From contig NZ_KV823261.1 of the NCBI RefSeq assembly GCF_001815905.1, positions 1 through 64,000 of the forward strand: a stretch of DNA of 64,000 nucleotides, given 5' to 3'. Both the position numbers and the translations under genes were made by a program. Origin of the DNA: Brevibacterium sp. HMSC07C04. Its GTDB lineage: Bacteria > Actinomycetota > Actinomycetes > Actinomycetales > Brevibacteriaceae. The notes beneath the pieces are model-generated. The model had not been told where the DNA came from and did not search any database. It was given only the letters and a program-made list of their open reading frames with translations. The first letter of the stretch is position 1. Each line of letters starts with the position of its first letter. Shown in pieces: positions 35,819-44,931 of this stretch.

Positions 35819-36559
35819 TCAGCGTCCCCGCAGCGCTCGGCGGTTCGGCCGTGCCCGGTTGGGGTCCATGCCCTTGGGAATCGGCTGGTTCGTCGTCATG
35901 GTGCCCAGCGCTGCCAGACGCTTGCGCACCTGCAGCACTTCGGCCTTCGTCAAGGTCTTCGGCAGCTTGTACACGCTCGAAACCAGCCGGTTCATGGGAA
36001 CCTGATTCTTGCCCTCGCCGCCCTGGATGACATGGACGGGAACGGAAGGCAGAATGCGCTCGTGTCGCTTCTGCTCCTTGGCAAGCAGCTTGGCAACACG
36101 GCCGGTCGGCCCCTCAGACACCAAGACGACTCCGCCTCGGCCGGTGGCGCGGAATACCAGGTCCTTGGTGCGCGGGTCTCCGGCGACCGGCTGGTCGTCA
36201 GCCAGCCAGCTGCGTCGTACAGTATTGAGCACCGCGCCATAGGCGCCGGGCTGGTCTTTCATTTCGGCAAAAGCCGCAGTTTCGGCGTAGCGGCCGAGAA
36301 TGAAGATTGCGAGAGTCAAACCGCCCAGCAGACCGATGATGGTCCACAGCCACACCGGCGGCAACAGGAAGAAGCCCACGAGGAAGCCAACGCCGCCCAA
36401 CCCCAGAATCGCGGCGAGCATGAGCCACGGCACAGCGGGGAAGTGTTTGCGGGCAAGTTTGAAGACCTGAAGCATCTGGCCGATGCGGCCGGGCTTCGAG
36501 GGGTCCTTGGGACGCCGACGGAACAGTCCGCGGCGGCGGGGTTCTTCAGTCTGAGACAT
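35819..36559 (-). CDS. DUF4191 family membrane protein
   Basis: 246 aa. An Arg-rich cytosolic N-terminus precedes two adjacent membrane helices (about 43-88). A soluble basic C-terminal half follows (RGGVVLVSEGPTGRVAKLLA, later KLPKTLTKAEVLQVRKRL). The family is common directly downstream of lipA in actinobacteria (M. tuberculosis Rv2219), as here, 45 bases after lipA. Function unknown; a role in lipoylation or membrane attachment of that pathway is suggested only by position. Confidence 0.88.
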   Translation of the reverse strand: MSQTEEPRRRGLFRRRPKDPSKPGRIGQMLQVFKLARKHFPAVPWLMLAAILGLGGVGFLVGFFLLPPVWLWTIIGLLGGLTLAIFILGRYAETAAFAEMKDQPGAYGAVLNTVRRSWLADDQPVAGDPRTKDLVFRATGRGGVVLVSEGPTGRVAKLLAKEQKRHERILPSVPVHVIQGGEGKNQVPMNRLVSSVYKLPKTLTKAEVLQVRKRLAALGTMTTNQPIPKGMDPNRARPNRRALRGR

Positions 36560-36604
36560 TCTGCTTTTCTGCTTGTTTTCGGTCAGTGATCGCTCAATGG
36601 CGGG

Positions 36605-37648
36605 TCAGGAGAATTTTACCTCGTCGCCTGGACCAAAAGTATCCACCACCGCCTGTGCTTCCTGCCTGGCGGGAGCTTCGCTGTCCAGGTGGGCAAGATG
36701 CGCGGGGATCTCATCACCTCGGCGACGCATTGCCTGGGCCCACAGGCGACCCGCGCGGTAGGACGAACGGACGAGGGGCCCGGACATCACACCGGCGAAG
36801 CCGATTTCTTCGCCGATATCGCGCAGTTCGACAAAGTCCTGCGGCTTGACCCACCGGTCGATGGGGTGATGCAGGGCGCTGGGGCGCAGGTACTGAGTGA
36901 TAGTCAGCAGGTCACACCCGGCTTCGTACAGGTCCTTCATGGCTTCGACTACCTCGTCGTTTGTTTCGCCCATTCCCAGGATGAGGTTTGACTTCGTCAC
37001 CAGACCGGCTTCGCGGGCCTTTGTGATGACCGACAGCGAGCGTTCGTAGCGGAAACCGGGGCGAATGCGCTTGAAGATGCGCGGAACGGTCTCAATGTTG
37101 TGGGCAAGTACTTCCGGACGGGATGAGAAGACCTCCGCCAGCTGATCATCATCGGAGTTGAAGTCCGGGATGAGCAGTTCAACACCGGTGCCGTTTCCGT
37201 CACCGTGGTCGATTTCGTGGATGAGCCGAACCGTCTCAGCGTACAGCCAAGCACCGCCGTCATCCAGGTCATCGCGCGCAACACCGGTGATCGTCGAATA
37301 GCGCAAGCCCATGGTCGCAACGGAGTCGGCAACGCGGCGCGGCTCGTCGGCGTCGAAATCTGCCGGTTTGCCGGTGTCGATCTGGCAGAAGTCGCAGCGG
37401 CGCGTACACTGCTCACCCCCGATGAGGAACGTGGCTTCGCGGTCCTCCCAACACTCGAAGATGTTGGGGCAGCCCGCTTCTTCGCACACGGTGTTCAGTC
37501 CGGCAGTGCGGACGAGCGACTTCAGCTGCGAGAATTCGGGACCGATCTTGGCCTTCGCCTTGATCCACTTCGGCTTGTCTTCAATGGGAGTCTGCGAGTT
37601 GCGAGCTTCCACTCGCAGCAGCTTGCGTCCTTCCGGGGCGATTGTCAT
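36605..37648 (-). CDS. lipA: Lipoyl synthase
   Basis: 347 aa, radical SAM. The auxiliary 4Fe-4S ligands are in [12 protein letters not shown] and the SAM cluster in CTRRCDFC. The C-terminal RSSYRA motif supplies the third auxiliary ligand (Ser). It inserts two sulfurs into octanoyl-E2 domains. It lies 20 bases downstream of lipB and is followed by DUF4191, making the operon lipB-lipA-DUF4191. Its substrates (E2) are encoded next door. Confidence 0.96.
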   Translation of the reverse strand: MTIAPEGRKLLRVEARNSQTPIEDKPKWIKAKAKIGPEFSQLKSLVRTAGLNTVCEEAGCPNIFECWEDREATFLIGGEQCTRRCDFCQIDTGKPADFDADEPRRVADSVATMGLRYSTITGVARDDLDDGGAWLYAETVRLIHEIDHGDGNGTGVELLIPDFNSDDDQLAEVFSSRPEVLAHNIETVPRIFKRIRPGFRYERSLSVITKAREAGLVTKSNLILGMGETNDEVVEAMKDLYEAGCDLLTITQYLRPSALHHPIDRWVKPQDFVELRDIGEEIGFAGVMSGPLVRSSYRAGRLWAQAMRRRGDEIPAHLAHLDSEAPARQEAQAVVDTFGPGDEVKFS

Positions 37649-37668
37649 GTCCTGGCCTTTCGTGGGGA

Positions 37669-38304
37669 TCAGGCAGTGATGTGCTTATCCAGCAGCTCCA
37701 GCAGGCGCGGGGCGGCTTGCTCAGGAGTCGTCTGGCTGCCGGTTTCGATGGAAATGCTAGTGGCTGCAGCATCCGGAATGCCGCAGGGGACGATGTTTTC
37801 GAAGCCCGCAAGTTCGTTTGAGCAGTTCAGCGCCAGCCCGTGCATCGCCACGCCGTTGTGGATGCGGATGCCGATGGCGAGGATCTTCCTGTCCGGTCCC
37901 GAACCGTCGGTGATCCACACACCGGAACGCCCCTCTACCTGCCGTGCGTTGATTCCGTATTCTGCGAGCAGTTCGATGCCGGCTCTTTCGATCTGATCGA
38001 CGAACAGCCATACTTCCTTCTGGTCATTGAGTCGGTAGATGGGGTAGACGACAAGCTGACCGGGACCGTGCCAGGTGATCTTTCCACCTCGGTCGATGTC
38101 GATGACTTCAGTGCCATCGCGGGGACGTTCGTGGTCTTGTGTGCGCTTGCCCGCGGTGTAGACGGGGGAGTGTTCCAGCACGAGGAAAGTCGAGCTCTTC
38201 TTGCCGTCGACAACATCAGCGTGAGTCCGGCGTTGGATTTCCAGCGCTTCGGTGTAGTCGACGAAGTTGGGTGCGAAACCCAGGTGTTCGATTTTCCAAG
38301 CCAT
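37669..38304 (-). CDS. lipB: Octanoyl-ACP:protein octanoyltransferase
   Basis: 211 aa from ATG 38304. It has [17 protein letters not shown], the KILAIGIRI lysine and the catalytic Cys in VPCGIPD. It moves octanoyl from ACP to lipoyl domains. A very good promoter lies just upstream (TTGCCG/18/TATGGT) with six bases to the ATG, so the mRNA is probably leaderless. First gene of lipB-lipA-DUF4191. Confidence 0.95.
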   Translation of the reverse strand: MAWKIEHLGFAPNFVDYTEALEIQRRTHADVVDGKKSSTFLVLEHSPVYTAGKRTQDHERPRDGTEVIDIDRGGKITWHGPGQLVVYPIYRLNDQKEVWLFVDQIERAGIELLAEYGINARQVEGRSGVWITDGSGPDRKILAIGIRIHNGVAMHGLALNCSNELAGFENIVPCGIPDAAATSISIETGSQTTPEQAAPRLLELLDKHITA

Positions 38305-38310
38305 CCTATG

Positions 38311-38340
38311 ACCATAAGCCCAGTGAGGGCGAAGCGGCAA
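38311..38340 (-). promoter_or_regulatory. Predicted leaderless lipB promoter
   Basis: Minus-strand TTGCCG (38335-38340), an 18-base spacer and TATGGT (38311-38316). The -10 ends six bases before the lipB ATG. Confidence 0.6.
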
Positions 38341-38428
38341 AAGCGCTTCAAGAGTTATCCACAGATTGTGATTTGGGGGTTTCGCTAAGCCTGCCCACAT
38401 GGTCGAATTCTTGGCTAAGGAGGCTGAT

Positions 38429-39886
38429 ATGCAGGACTGCGAGTGGATCTACGATGCTGAAGTTCGTCCCGGACTGTGGCGCGTGTTCAATGCGCGGGAA
38501 GTCAAATGGTTTGTTCCGTCAGCAAAGACATCCAACGGTGGCGGACTGCCGGTGTCGGTCCTTGGCCCGGATATGCACAGCGTTGACGGCCTGCTGATCC
38601 CCAGATACCGCGGCGGGATGCTCGAAGACGCAGTGCTCGGCCTGGCACCCCTGAAGGCTGAGGAGCTGGTCTGTCTGCTGCGGGGTGCGATCGAGGCCGC
38701 CGGCGGACAGTTGGGCAATGTGCCCATCTCGAGGTCGAACCTGGCACTTGACGACGACGGTACGGTAGCCGTGCTGCCGGGCATCGACATTGCCGAAGGT
38801 GAATCAGAAGCGCGAGAACTGGGCGAACTGCTCTACGCAGCTGCGCAGGGTGCGGAATTCGAAGAGACCGCGGTGCCGTTGAAGAATCGCGAAAGCGGTC
38901 TTCCCGCCGACCTTGTTGAACTCGTTGATCTGCTGTTGTTGGACAGCGATTCCAGAAACCCCTCCCGTGCCGACATGCTGGCGGCGGTCAATGAGCACAC
39001 TGCCTCTGACAGGCTGCCTTTCTATCCGGGCGAACCGGGTGTTCCCCTCAACGACGCGCCAACTGCTGGCCTGCGGCCCATCACAGCAGCTGCGCACAAT
39101 CAGCACAATCCGCCCGGAGCAGGAAAAGCGGCGAAGTCTGGACAGGCCCTCGGAGACAGTGCAATAGCGACTCTCCGTGGGAGCAAGGCGAACACGCGCG
39201 AAAGAAGCAGAGGTGCTGGTGCTGAGCGCCGTGGCCGAGAAATCGACAGGGGAAAGCGCAAGAGCGGCAGCAGACACAGGGACCGACCCATGGCTGTGTT
39301 TGCCACGATGACCAGCCGACGACTGCGGGTTGCCGCTGTCGGCGCGGCTGCAGTCGTGGCGCTTGGCACCGGCATCGTGTTCATCGTCGGCGGCTCCCAG
39401 CCTGAGACGACGCAGCCGACAGCCGTGGGTGAGCACAAAGCAGAAGGTGACGAACCCCGCAGTCCCAATGCTGCGGAAAACGCACCAGAAGAGCCAGCCG
39501 CACACGAAGAGAACGCGAAGAAGATCCCCAAAGCTCAGGCAGACGGTCCTTGCGAAGGCTTCGAAGCGTTGACCCAGGCACGGGCGGCTGCGTTTGCCGC
39601 AGGAAACCCATCCGACCTGACAGGCCTGACAGTTCCCGGCTCGAAGGCTGCGAAAGCAGATGCGGCATCCGCACAGCAGCCAACACGGCCCATGGAGGTG
39701 ACAATGAACGTCACCGAGTGTGAAGTTGAGCACGGCAGCACCGAAGCTGCAACAGTTCGCGCAGTCGTCACTGCAGAAGCCGACGGCTCCGCGGTCCCCG
39801 ATGCCCGCATCCGCGTGAGCCTGGAAAAGCACGATGGTAAGTGGAAAGTCAGCCGCACAGAAGAAGCGTCGGACGGGCTCGACTGA
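38429..39886 (+). CDS. Single-pass membrane protein with pseudokinase-like N-terminal region
   Basis: 485 aa from ATG 38429, which has AAGGAGG six bases upstream; ATG 38399 is less likely. Residues about 75-145 look like the lower lobe of a protein kinase: an APLKAEELVCLLRGAIEAAG helix, then a catalytic-loop-like ISRSNLALDDDGTVAVLPGI, then ARELGELLYAAAQG. The catalytic HxD, DFG and VAIK residues are missing. A basic, low-complexity linker (220-298) precedes one membrane helix (about 299-322). The outside part is acidic, then about 105 aa folded, with Cys pairs possible. Plan: cytosolic pseudokinase, helix, extracellular domain. I do not recognise a named family; function unknown. Confidence 0.7.
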   Translation: MQDCEWIYDAEVRPGLWRVFNAREVKWFVPSAKTSNGGGLPVSVLGPDMHSVDGLLIPRYRGGMLEDAVLGLAPLKAEELVCLLRGAIEAAGGQLGNVPISRSNLALDDDGTVAVLPGIDIAEGESEARELGELLYAAAQGAEFEETAVPLKNRESGLPADLVELVDLLLLDSDSRNPSRADMLAAVNEHTASDRLPFYPGEPGVPLNDAPTAGLRPITAAAHNQHNPPGAGKAAKSGQALGDSAIATLRGSKANTRERSRGAGAERRGREIDRGKRKSGSRHRDRPMAVFATMTSRRLRVAAVGAAAVVALGTGIVFIVGGSQPETTQPTAVGEHKAEGDEPRSPNAAENAPEEPAAHEENAKKIPKAQADGPCEGFEALTQARAAAFAAGNPSDLTGLTVPGSKAAKADAASAQQPTRPMEVTMNVTECEVEHGSTEAATVRAVVTAEADGSAVPDARIRVSLEKHDGKWKVSRTEEASDGLD

Positions 39887-39922
39887 TCTGCAGCTTCCAC
39901 CCTTTGTCGCCGACGGCCAAAG

Positions 39923-39960
39923 CAAACAGCGCCCGCGGACGAATCCGCGGGCGCTGTTTG
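39923..39960. terminator. Bidirectional terminator
   Basis: A perfect 17-bp stem (39923-39939/39944-39960) with a CGAA tetraloop, between the convergent pseudokinase-like and E2 genes. Confidence 0.85.
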
Positions 39961-39971
39961 ATCAGAGTCGA

Positions 39972-41834
39972 TCAGAGGTCGAGATCAGCCTCAAACGAAC
40001 CCTGCTCAAGGCGGTTCTTAATCGCCTTGAGGAAACGACCGGCATCTGCGCCGTCAACCAGTTCGTGGTTGTAGGTCAGCGGCAGGTACACCATGTCGCG
40101 GATTGCAACTGCCTCGGCACCGTCTTCGGTCGTGATGACTTCCGGACGGCGCTTGATGGCACCGGTGCCGAGAATGCCGACCTCGGGGTGGTTGATGATC
40201 GGCGTGTCGAACAGCGCACCGAACGAACCGATGTTCGTGATCGTAAACGTGCCGCCGGACAGCAGCTCGGGGCTGATCTTGCCGTCCCGAGTCTTCGACG
40301 CGACATCGTCGATAGCCTTAGCCAGACCGGCAATCGACAGGTCACCGGCGTTCTTGACGACAGGAACCAGCAGGCCTCGTTCAGTGTCGACCGCGATGCC
40401 GAGGTTCTCTGAGTCGGGGTAGGAGATCTCTCCGGCTTCGACATCGAACGTGGCATTGACGCGCGGGTATGCCTGCAGGGCTTCTGCGACAGCCTTGGCG
40501 AAGAACGGCAGGAAGGTGAGCTTAACGCCGTGCTTCTGCTGGAATTCGTCCTTCTTGGCCTTGCGGAGTGCTGCCACGGCAGTCATATCGACTTCCGTCA
40601 CCTGCGTGAGCTGAGCGGAGTTCTGCAGCGATTCGCGCATGCGCTGTGCAATCGTACGGCGGATGCGCGATGCCTTCTGCGTGGTTCCGCGCAGCTTCTT
40701 GGCTTCTTCGGAAACCTCGATGACAAACGGCTCGCGGTTGGCAGGAGCGCTCGAAGCGGGAGCAGGCGCACTGCTGGTGCTCTGCGCAGCGAGGACGTCC
40801 TGCTTGCGGATGCGGCCGCCGACTCCCGAACCGCGCACGGCGGACAGGTCAACGGCGTTTTCGCGTGCGAGCTTGCGCACAAGCGGGGTGACGTAGGGCG
40901 CCTGGCCCGACGTCACAGTCTGTGCGGCCGAAGAAGCGGACTCACTCGAGCGGCTTGGTGCGCTGCTGGACTCTCCAGCGGCCTGCTTGGCTGCGGCAGC
41001 CTGAGCCTCTTCGTCGGAAGAAGATGATTCTGCAACGGCGGAACCCTTCTTGGGCTCTTCCTTCGAAAGGTCCTTTTCGGACTCTTCGATGGCTTCTTCT
41101 TCAACATCGGCTTCAGCTTCGGCAGCCTGGTCGGCGTCCTCAGAGTCATCTTTCGTCTCAGCAGAAGCCGGGGCGTCGCCGTCGCCGATGCGTGCCAGGG
41201 GCGCGCCAACTTCAACGTCTTCATCCTCTTCTGCAAGAAGCTCCAGCACAGTTCCCGCAATCGGGCTGGGGATTTCAGTGTCTACCTTGTCAGTCGACAC
41301 CTCGAGAAGCGGTTCGTCGACCTCGACGGTGTCGCCGACTTCCTTCAGCCAGCGGGTGACGGTGCCTTCCGTCACCGATTCGCCGAGAGCCGGCATGGTG
41401 ACTTCCTGTGAGTCGCCGGAGCTTCCGGAGGGAGCGTCATCCGACTTCGCGGCAGGAGCTTCCTCATCTTCTTCGGCAGCGTCGCCTTCGGGCTCTTCGT
41501 CTGCTTCCGGCTCTTCGGATTCTTCGGTGTCGGCAGAGTCTTGTTCGGCATCCGCAGCGTCAGCAGAATCTTCTGCGTTGCTGCTGCCAGAACCTTCTCC
41601 GTCGCCGATGACAGCGAGGTCGCCGCCGACCTCGACATCGTCGTCTTCCTCAGCCAGGATCTCCTGCAGAACGCCGGAGTACGGGCTGGGGATTTCAGTG
41701 TCAACCTTGTCAGTCGACACCTCGAGAAGCGGTTCGTCGACCTCGACGGTGTCGCCGACTTCCTTCAGCCAGCGGGTGACGGTGCCTTCCGTCACCGATT
41801 CGCCGAGAGCGGGCATCTTTACGGTGTTGGCCAT
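39972..41834 (-). CDS. sucB: Dihydrolipoamide acyltransferase E2, two lipoyl domains
   Basis: 620 aa. Two lipoyl domains (about 2-76 and 145-220), each with the lipoyl-lysine motif [13 protein letters not shown]. Each is followed by a Glu/Asp/Ala-rich swinging linker. The E3-binding domain (about 315-350) shows [15 protein letters not shown]. The catalytic domain (about 390-620) ends with the HxxxDG motif in [12 protein letters not shown]. In actinobacteria this E2 usually serves pyruvate dehydrogenase (with AceE) and the 2-oxoglutarate complex, although it is named SucB or DlaT. It lies 24 bases downstream of lpd in one operon. Confidence 0.93.
   Translation of the reverse strand: MANTVKMPALGESVTEGTVTRWLKEVGDTVEVDEPLLEVSTDKVDTEIPSPYSGVLQEILAEEDDDVEVGGDLAVIGDGEGSGSSNAEDSADAADAEQDSADTEESEEPEADEEPEGDAAEEDEEAPAAKSDDAPSGSSGDSQEVTMPALGESVTEGTVTRWLKEVGDTVEVDEPLLEVSTDKVDTEIPSPIAGTVLELLAEEDEDVEVGAPLARIGDGDAPASAETKDDSEDADQAAEAEADVEEEAIEESEKDLSKEEPKKGSAVAESSSSDEEAQAAAAKQAAGESSSAPSRSSESASSAAQTVTSGQAPYVTPLVRKLARENAVDLSAVRGSGVGGRIRKQDVLAAQSTSSAPAPASSAPANREPFVIEVSEEAKKLRGTTQKASRIRRTIAQRMRESLQNSAQLTQVTEVDMTAVAALRKAKKDEFQQKHGVKLTFLPFFAKAVAEALQAYPRVNATFDVEAGEISYPDSENLGIAVDTERGLLVPVVKNAGDLSIAGLAKAIDDVASKTRDGKISPELLSGGTFTITNIGSFGALFDTPIINHPEVGILGTGAIKRRPEVITTEDGAEAVAIRDMVYLPLTYNHELVDGADAGRFLKAIKNRLEQGSFEADLDL
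41262..41396 (-). repeat. Lipoyl-domain DNA repeat, copy 2
   Basis: 135 bases nearly identical to 41682-41816, exactly 420 bases away. I count two mismatches (41283/41703 and 41391/41811). It encodes the N-terminal part of the second lipoyl domain through its lipoyl lysine. Confidence 0.9.
41682..41816 (-). repeat. Lipoyl-domain DNA repeat, copy 1
   Basis: Partner of 41262-41396 within the E2 gene. Identity this high at DNA level points to recent duplication or ongoing gene conversion. Confidence 0.9.
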
Positions 41835-41858
41835 TGTGTCAGTCTCCCTATGGCTCGA

Positions 41859-43247
41859 TCAGCGGAAGTGCAGCGGTTTGCCGGCGAGTGCCAGCGCTGC
41901 TTCGCCGATGGCTTCGTTCTGGGTTGGGTGTCCGTGGATGAGTGATGCGACCTCTTCGGGGAAGGCCTCCCAGTTCACAATGAGCTGGGCTTCGCCGGCC
42001 TGCTCGGACAGGCGAGCGCCAAGTCCGTGAACGCCGACGATGGGGCCGTCCTTTTCGCGGATGATCTTGATGAATCCCTGCGTGTTGAGGATGGCCGACT
42101 TCGCGTTGCCCGCAAGCGGGAACTCGACCTTTTCGATCTGGTCTTCTCCGTACTTTTCAGCGGCCTTCTTTTCGGTCAGCCCGACAGAGAAGATTTCGGG
42201 GTCGCAGTAGGTGATGCGCGGAACGCCGGTTTCATCCAGCGGTGCTGGGCTCTTGCCGGCGATCTCTTCGGCGATGAAGATGCCGTGTGCAAAGGAGCGG
42301 TGGGCAAGCTGCAGGCCGGGAACGATGTCGCCGGCGGCGTAGATGTTGCCGACACCGGTGTGCAGGCGGTCGTCGGTGATGACGAAGCCCCTGTCGAGCT
42401 TGACACCCTGATCTTCAAAGCCGAAGCCTTCGGTCACGGGGCCGCGGCCAACAGCCACCAGAAGCACTTCGGCTTCCAGCTCAGTGCCGTCTTCGAGAGA
42501 GACCTTGACACCGTCGGCGGTCTGTTCGACCTCCTTGAAGAAGACACCGAGCTTCTGCTTGATCTTGCGCTTCTTGAATGCGCGTTCAAGACCCTTCGAC
42601 ACGGAGGCGTCTTCGTTGGCGACGAGGTTCGGAAGTCCTTCGACGATCGTGACGTCGGACCCGAAAGAGTTCCAGATGCTTGCGAACTCAACGCCGATCA
42701 CGCCGCCGCCGAGCACGATTGCGGACTTGGGAACGCGGTCAAGGTTGAGAGCTTCGGTGCTGGTGAGGACATTTCCGCCGATTTCGATGCCAAGCGTGCG
42801 CGATGTCGAACCGGTGGCCAGAACGATGTTCTTGCCCTTGAGTTCGACGTCGCCGTCGTCGGTTGAGACGGTGACCGTGTCCTTGCCGGTCAGCTTGCCT
42901 TCGCCGATGACGGTGTCGATTCCGGCCATTTTGATCAGGCCCTGAAGGCCCTTGTGGTTTTTGTCGGTGATGCCGCTCTTGAACTTCAGAACGTCGTCGA
43001 CGTTGATGTTGTTGAGAGTGGCATCGATGCCGAACACGCTTGCTTCGCGCGTGGCGTCTGCGACTTCGGCAACGTGGAGGAGGGCCTTGGTGGGGACGCA
43101 GCCGCGGTGAAGGCAGGTGCCTCCGACCTTGTCGCGCTCAATGAGAGCGACCTTCATGTCAAGCTGCGTCGCGCGGAGAGCCGCGGCGTAGCCGGCTGTG
43201 CCACCGCCGAGAACGATGAGGTCGTAGTTGTTTTGCGAATCGCTCAC
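41859..43247 (-). CDS. lpdA: Dihydrolipoyl dehydrogenase (E3)
   Basis: 462 aa from GTG 43247 with AGGAG upstream. FAD motif LIVLGGGTAGYAAA, redox disulfide in GGTCLHRGCVPTKAL, NAD motif IVLGGGVIGVEFA and the C-terminal His-Glu pair in GHPTQNEA. It reoxidises lipoyl groups of E2. First gene of lpdA-sucB. Confidence 0.96.
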   Translation of the reverse strand: MSDSQNNYDLIVLGGGTAGYAAALRATQLDMKVALIERDKVGGTCLHRGCVPTKALLHVAEVADATREASVFGIDATLNNINVDDVLKFKSGITDKNHKGLQGLIKMAGIDTVIGEGKLTGKDTVTVSTDDGDVELKGKNIVLATGSTSRTLGIEIGGNVLTSTEALNLDRVPKSAIVLGGGVIGVEFASIWNSFGSDVTIVEGLPNLVANEDASVSKGLERAFKKRKIKQKLGVFFKEVEQTADGVKVSLEDGTELEAEVLLVAVGRGPVTEGFGFEDQGVKLDRGFVITDDRLHTGVGNIYAAGDIVPGLQLAHRSFAHGIFIAEEIAGKSPAPLDETGVPRITYCDPEIFSVGLTEKKAAEKYGEDQIEKVEFPLAGNAKSAILNTQGFIKIIREKDGPIVGVHGLGARLSEQAGEAQLIVNWEAFPEEVASLIHGHPTQNEAIGEAALALAGKPLHFR

Positions 43248-43377
43248 GAAATGTGCTCCTAGCAAAATGGTCGGTTGAGGACCGCTGTGGCGGCTGGTCC
43301 TATCTTTTCACTTAATTCTCATAAAGTCCCGCAGCGCTCAGACAGTGTGATCACCGTCAAACCGGGGACCGCTGTGT

Positions 43378-44871
43378 TCAGGTGAGGTTTTCAGCTACCT
43401 GGACCAGGGTGCGCACGGGTACTCCGGTGCCTTCGGCCGGGGTGTAGCCCCACGGGGATTCCGAGTTGAACGACGGGCCTGCGATGTCGATGTGCGCCCA
43501 GTCTTGTTCTTCCGCGATGAACTCCTGAAGGAACACCCCGGCGCTGAGCATCCCGCCGGGGCGCTTGCCGGCGTTCTTGATGTCGGCGGTCTCGGAATCG
43601 AAATAGCTCAGGAGCTCTTCCGGGAACGGCATGGGCCACATGGCTTCGCCGGTCTTCTCGGATGCCAGGACAACGGCGTTGCGGGCGTGTGCCCGGCCCA
43701 TGACGCCGGAGGTGCGGTTGCCCAGAGCGACGATCTGTGCGCCGGTGAGGGTTGCGATGTCGATGATGAGGTCGGGGTTTTCATTGCCTGCGGCTACGAG
43801 AGCGTCAGCCAGGACCAGGCGGCCTTCCGCGTCGGTGTTGGTCACTTCAACGGTCTTGCCGCCGTAGATGGTGATGACGTCACTGGGGCGCTGTGCTTGG
43901 GAGCCCGGCATGTTCTCGGCCATTGCAAGCCACCCGGTGACTTTGACCGGCAGCTGCAGACGCGCAATCGTGATGATCGCCTGCGCTGCCGCGGCGGCTC
44001 CGCCCATGTCTGACTTCATGTCTTCCATACTCGCGGCCGGCTTGAGCGAAATGCCGCCGGAATCGAAGGTGATTCCCTTCCCAACGAGCGCGAGGTGCTT
44101 CGACGCACGGCGCGGTGCGTACTCGAGCTTGACAAGGCGGGGGCCGCGCTTGGATCCGCGGCCGACACCGATGAGCCCGCCGAAGCCCTCGGCCTCAAGC
44201 TTTTCGGGGTCCCACACGGTTGCCTTGATCTTTTCGGCCTTTGCCTGTTTCACGACCTCCGCGGCGAATGTTTCGGGGTAGAGGTCCAGGGGAGGCTGAT
44301 TGACAAAATCACGGGCACCGCAGGTGCCGCGGGCAATGACTGTTCCCCGTTCAACAGCCTTCAGATTGGACTTCGCCGTGAGCACCTCGATGCCGGCAAC
44401 GAGAGTCTTGGCCTTGTCTTCGGAGCGGTAGGCGCTGTAGCGGTAGGCGCCGAGTACGGCGCCCGTGGCAACCGCCTCGGCGGCTGCGGCATCCGGGCTC
44501 GGCAGGGCGACGGCGACAGAGCGCGCCTTCGTGATGCTGCGCAGAGCCGAACCGGCAGCACGACGCAAAGAATCGAGAGCAGCGTCGGCCTTGGCGGAGT
44601 CGGTCAGGTCGGCGGGGGAGAAGGAGCCGAGCCCAGCGAACACGACAGAGTCTGCAGTGAAGCCGGCAGGTGCGGGTACGCGCGCCGTCGAGTCGAGGCG
44701 ACCGGAGGCGTCGACGCTGACTGCGGCCTTTTCGAGGTCCTTGGCCAGTGCGGGCTTGAGGTCTTCTGCCAGGATCGTGCCTTCGGCAGTCAGTCCGACA
44801 ATCAGCACATCGGCTTTGGCCTTGTGGGCGGCCGCGGCGCGTCCGACTGCGGATGGAATCGACTGGGTCAT
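43378..44871 (-). CDS. pepA: Leucyl aminopeptidase (M17)
   Basis: 497 aa from ATG 44871, preceded by AGAAAGG. The C-terminal catalytic domain has GKGITFDSGGISLKP, the metal-binding NTDAEGRLVLADAL, and DIATLTGAQ. The N-terminal macro-like domain is complete. Members are hexameric two-metal aminopeptidases that recycle peptides. It diverges from pyrD across 60 bp and ends 130 bp before lpdA. Confidence 0.95.
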   Translation of the reverse strand: MTQSIPSAVGRAAAAHKAKADVLIVGLTAEGTILAEDLKPALAKDLEKAAVSVDASGRLDSTARVPAPAGFTADSVVFAGLGSFSPADLTDSAKADAALDSLRRAAGSALRSITKARSVAVALPSPDAAAAEAVATGAVLGAYRYSAYRSEDKAKTLVAGIEVLTAKSNLKAVERGTVIARGTCGARDFVNQPPLDLYPETFAAEVVKQAKAEKIKATVWDPEKLEAEGFGGLIGVGRGSKRGPRLVKLEYAPRRASKHLALVGKGITFDSGGISLKPAASMEDMKSDMGGAAAAAQAIITIARLQLPVKVTGWLAMAENMPGSQAQRPSDVITIYGGKTVEVTNTDAEGRLVLADALVAAGNENPDLIIDIATLTGAQIVALGNRTSGVMGRAHARNAVVLASEKTGEAMWPMPFPEELLSYFDSETADIKNAGKRPGGMLSAGVFLQEFIAEEQDWAHIDIAGPSFNSESPWGYTPAEGTGVPVRTLVQVAENLT

Positions 44872-44895
44872 GCGAAACCTTTCTTCTGCTGTCAC

Positions 44896-44924
44896 TTGTT
44901 CCCACGCGTGCCAGGCGGTAAAGA
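44896..44924 (+). promoter_or_regulatory. Predicted leaderless pyrD promoter
   Basis: TTGTTC (44896-44901) and TAAAGA (44919-44924) with a 17-base spacer. Seven bases separate the -10 from the pyrD ATG. Confidence 0.55.
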
Positions 44925-44931
44925 TGGCTCT

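Noticed and set aside
41262-41816. Possible CRISPR or tandem repeat array
   Set aside because: Only two copies, both coding for lipoyl domains of one protein.
41050-42030. Ser-rich plus-strand frame opposite the E2 linkers
   Set aside because: It mirrors the Glu/Asp/Ala-rich linker codons of E2; low complexity without function.
44095-44931. Long in-frame extension before pyrD
   Set aside because: It runs antisense through pepA. The conserved PyrD N-terminus and a promoter both fit the ATG at 44932.
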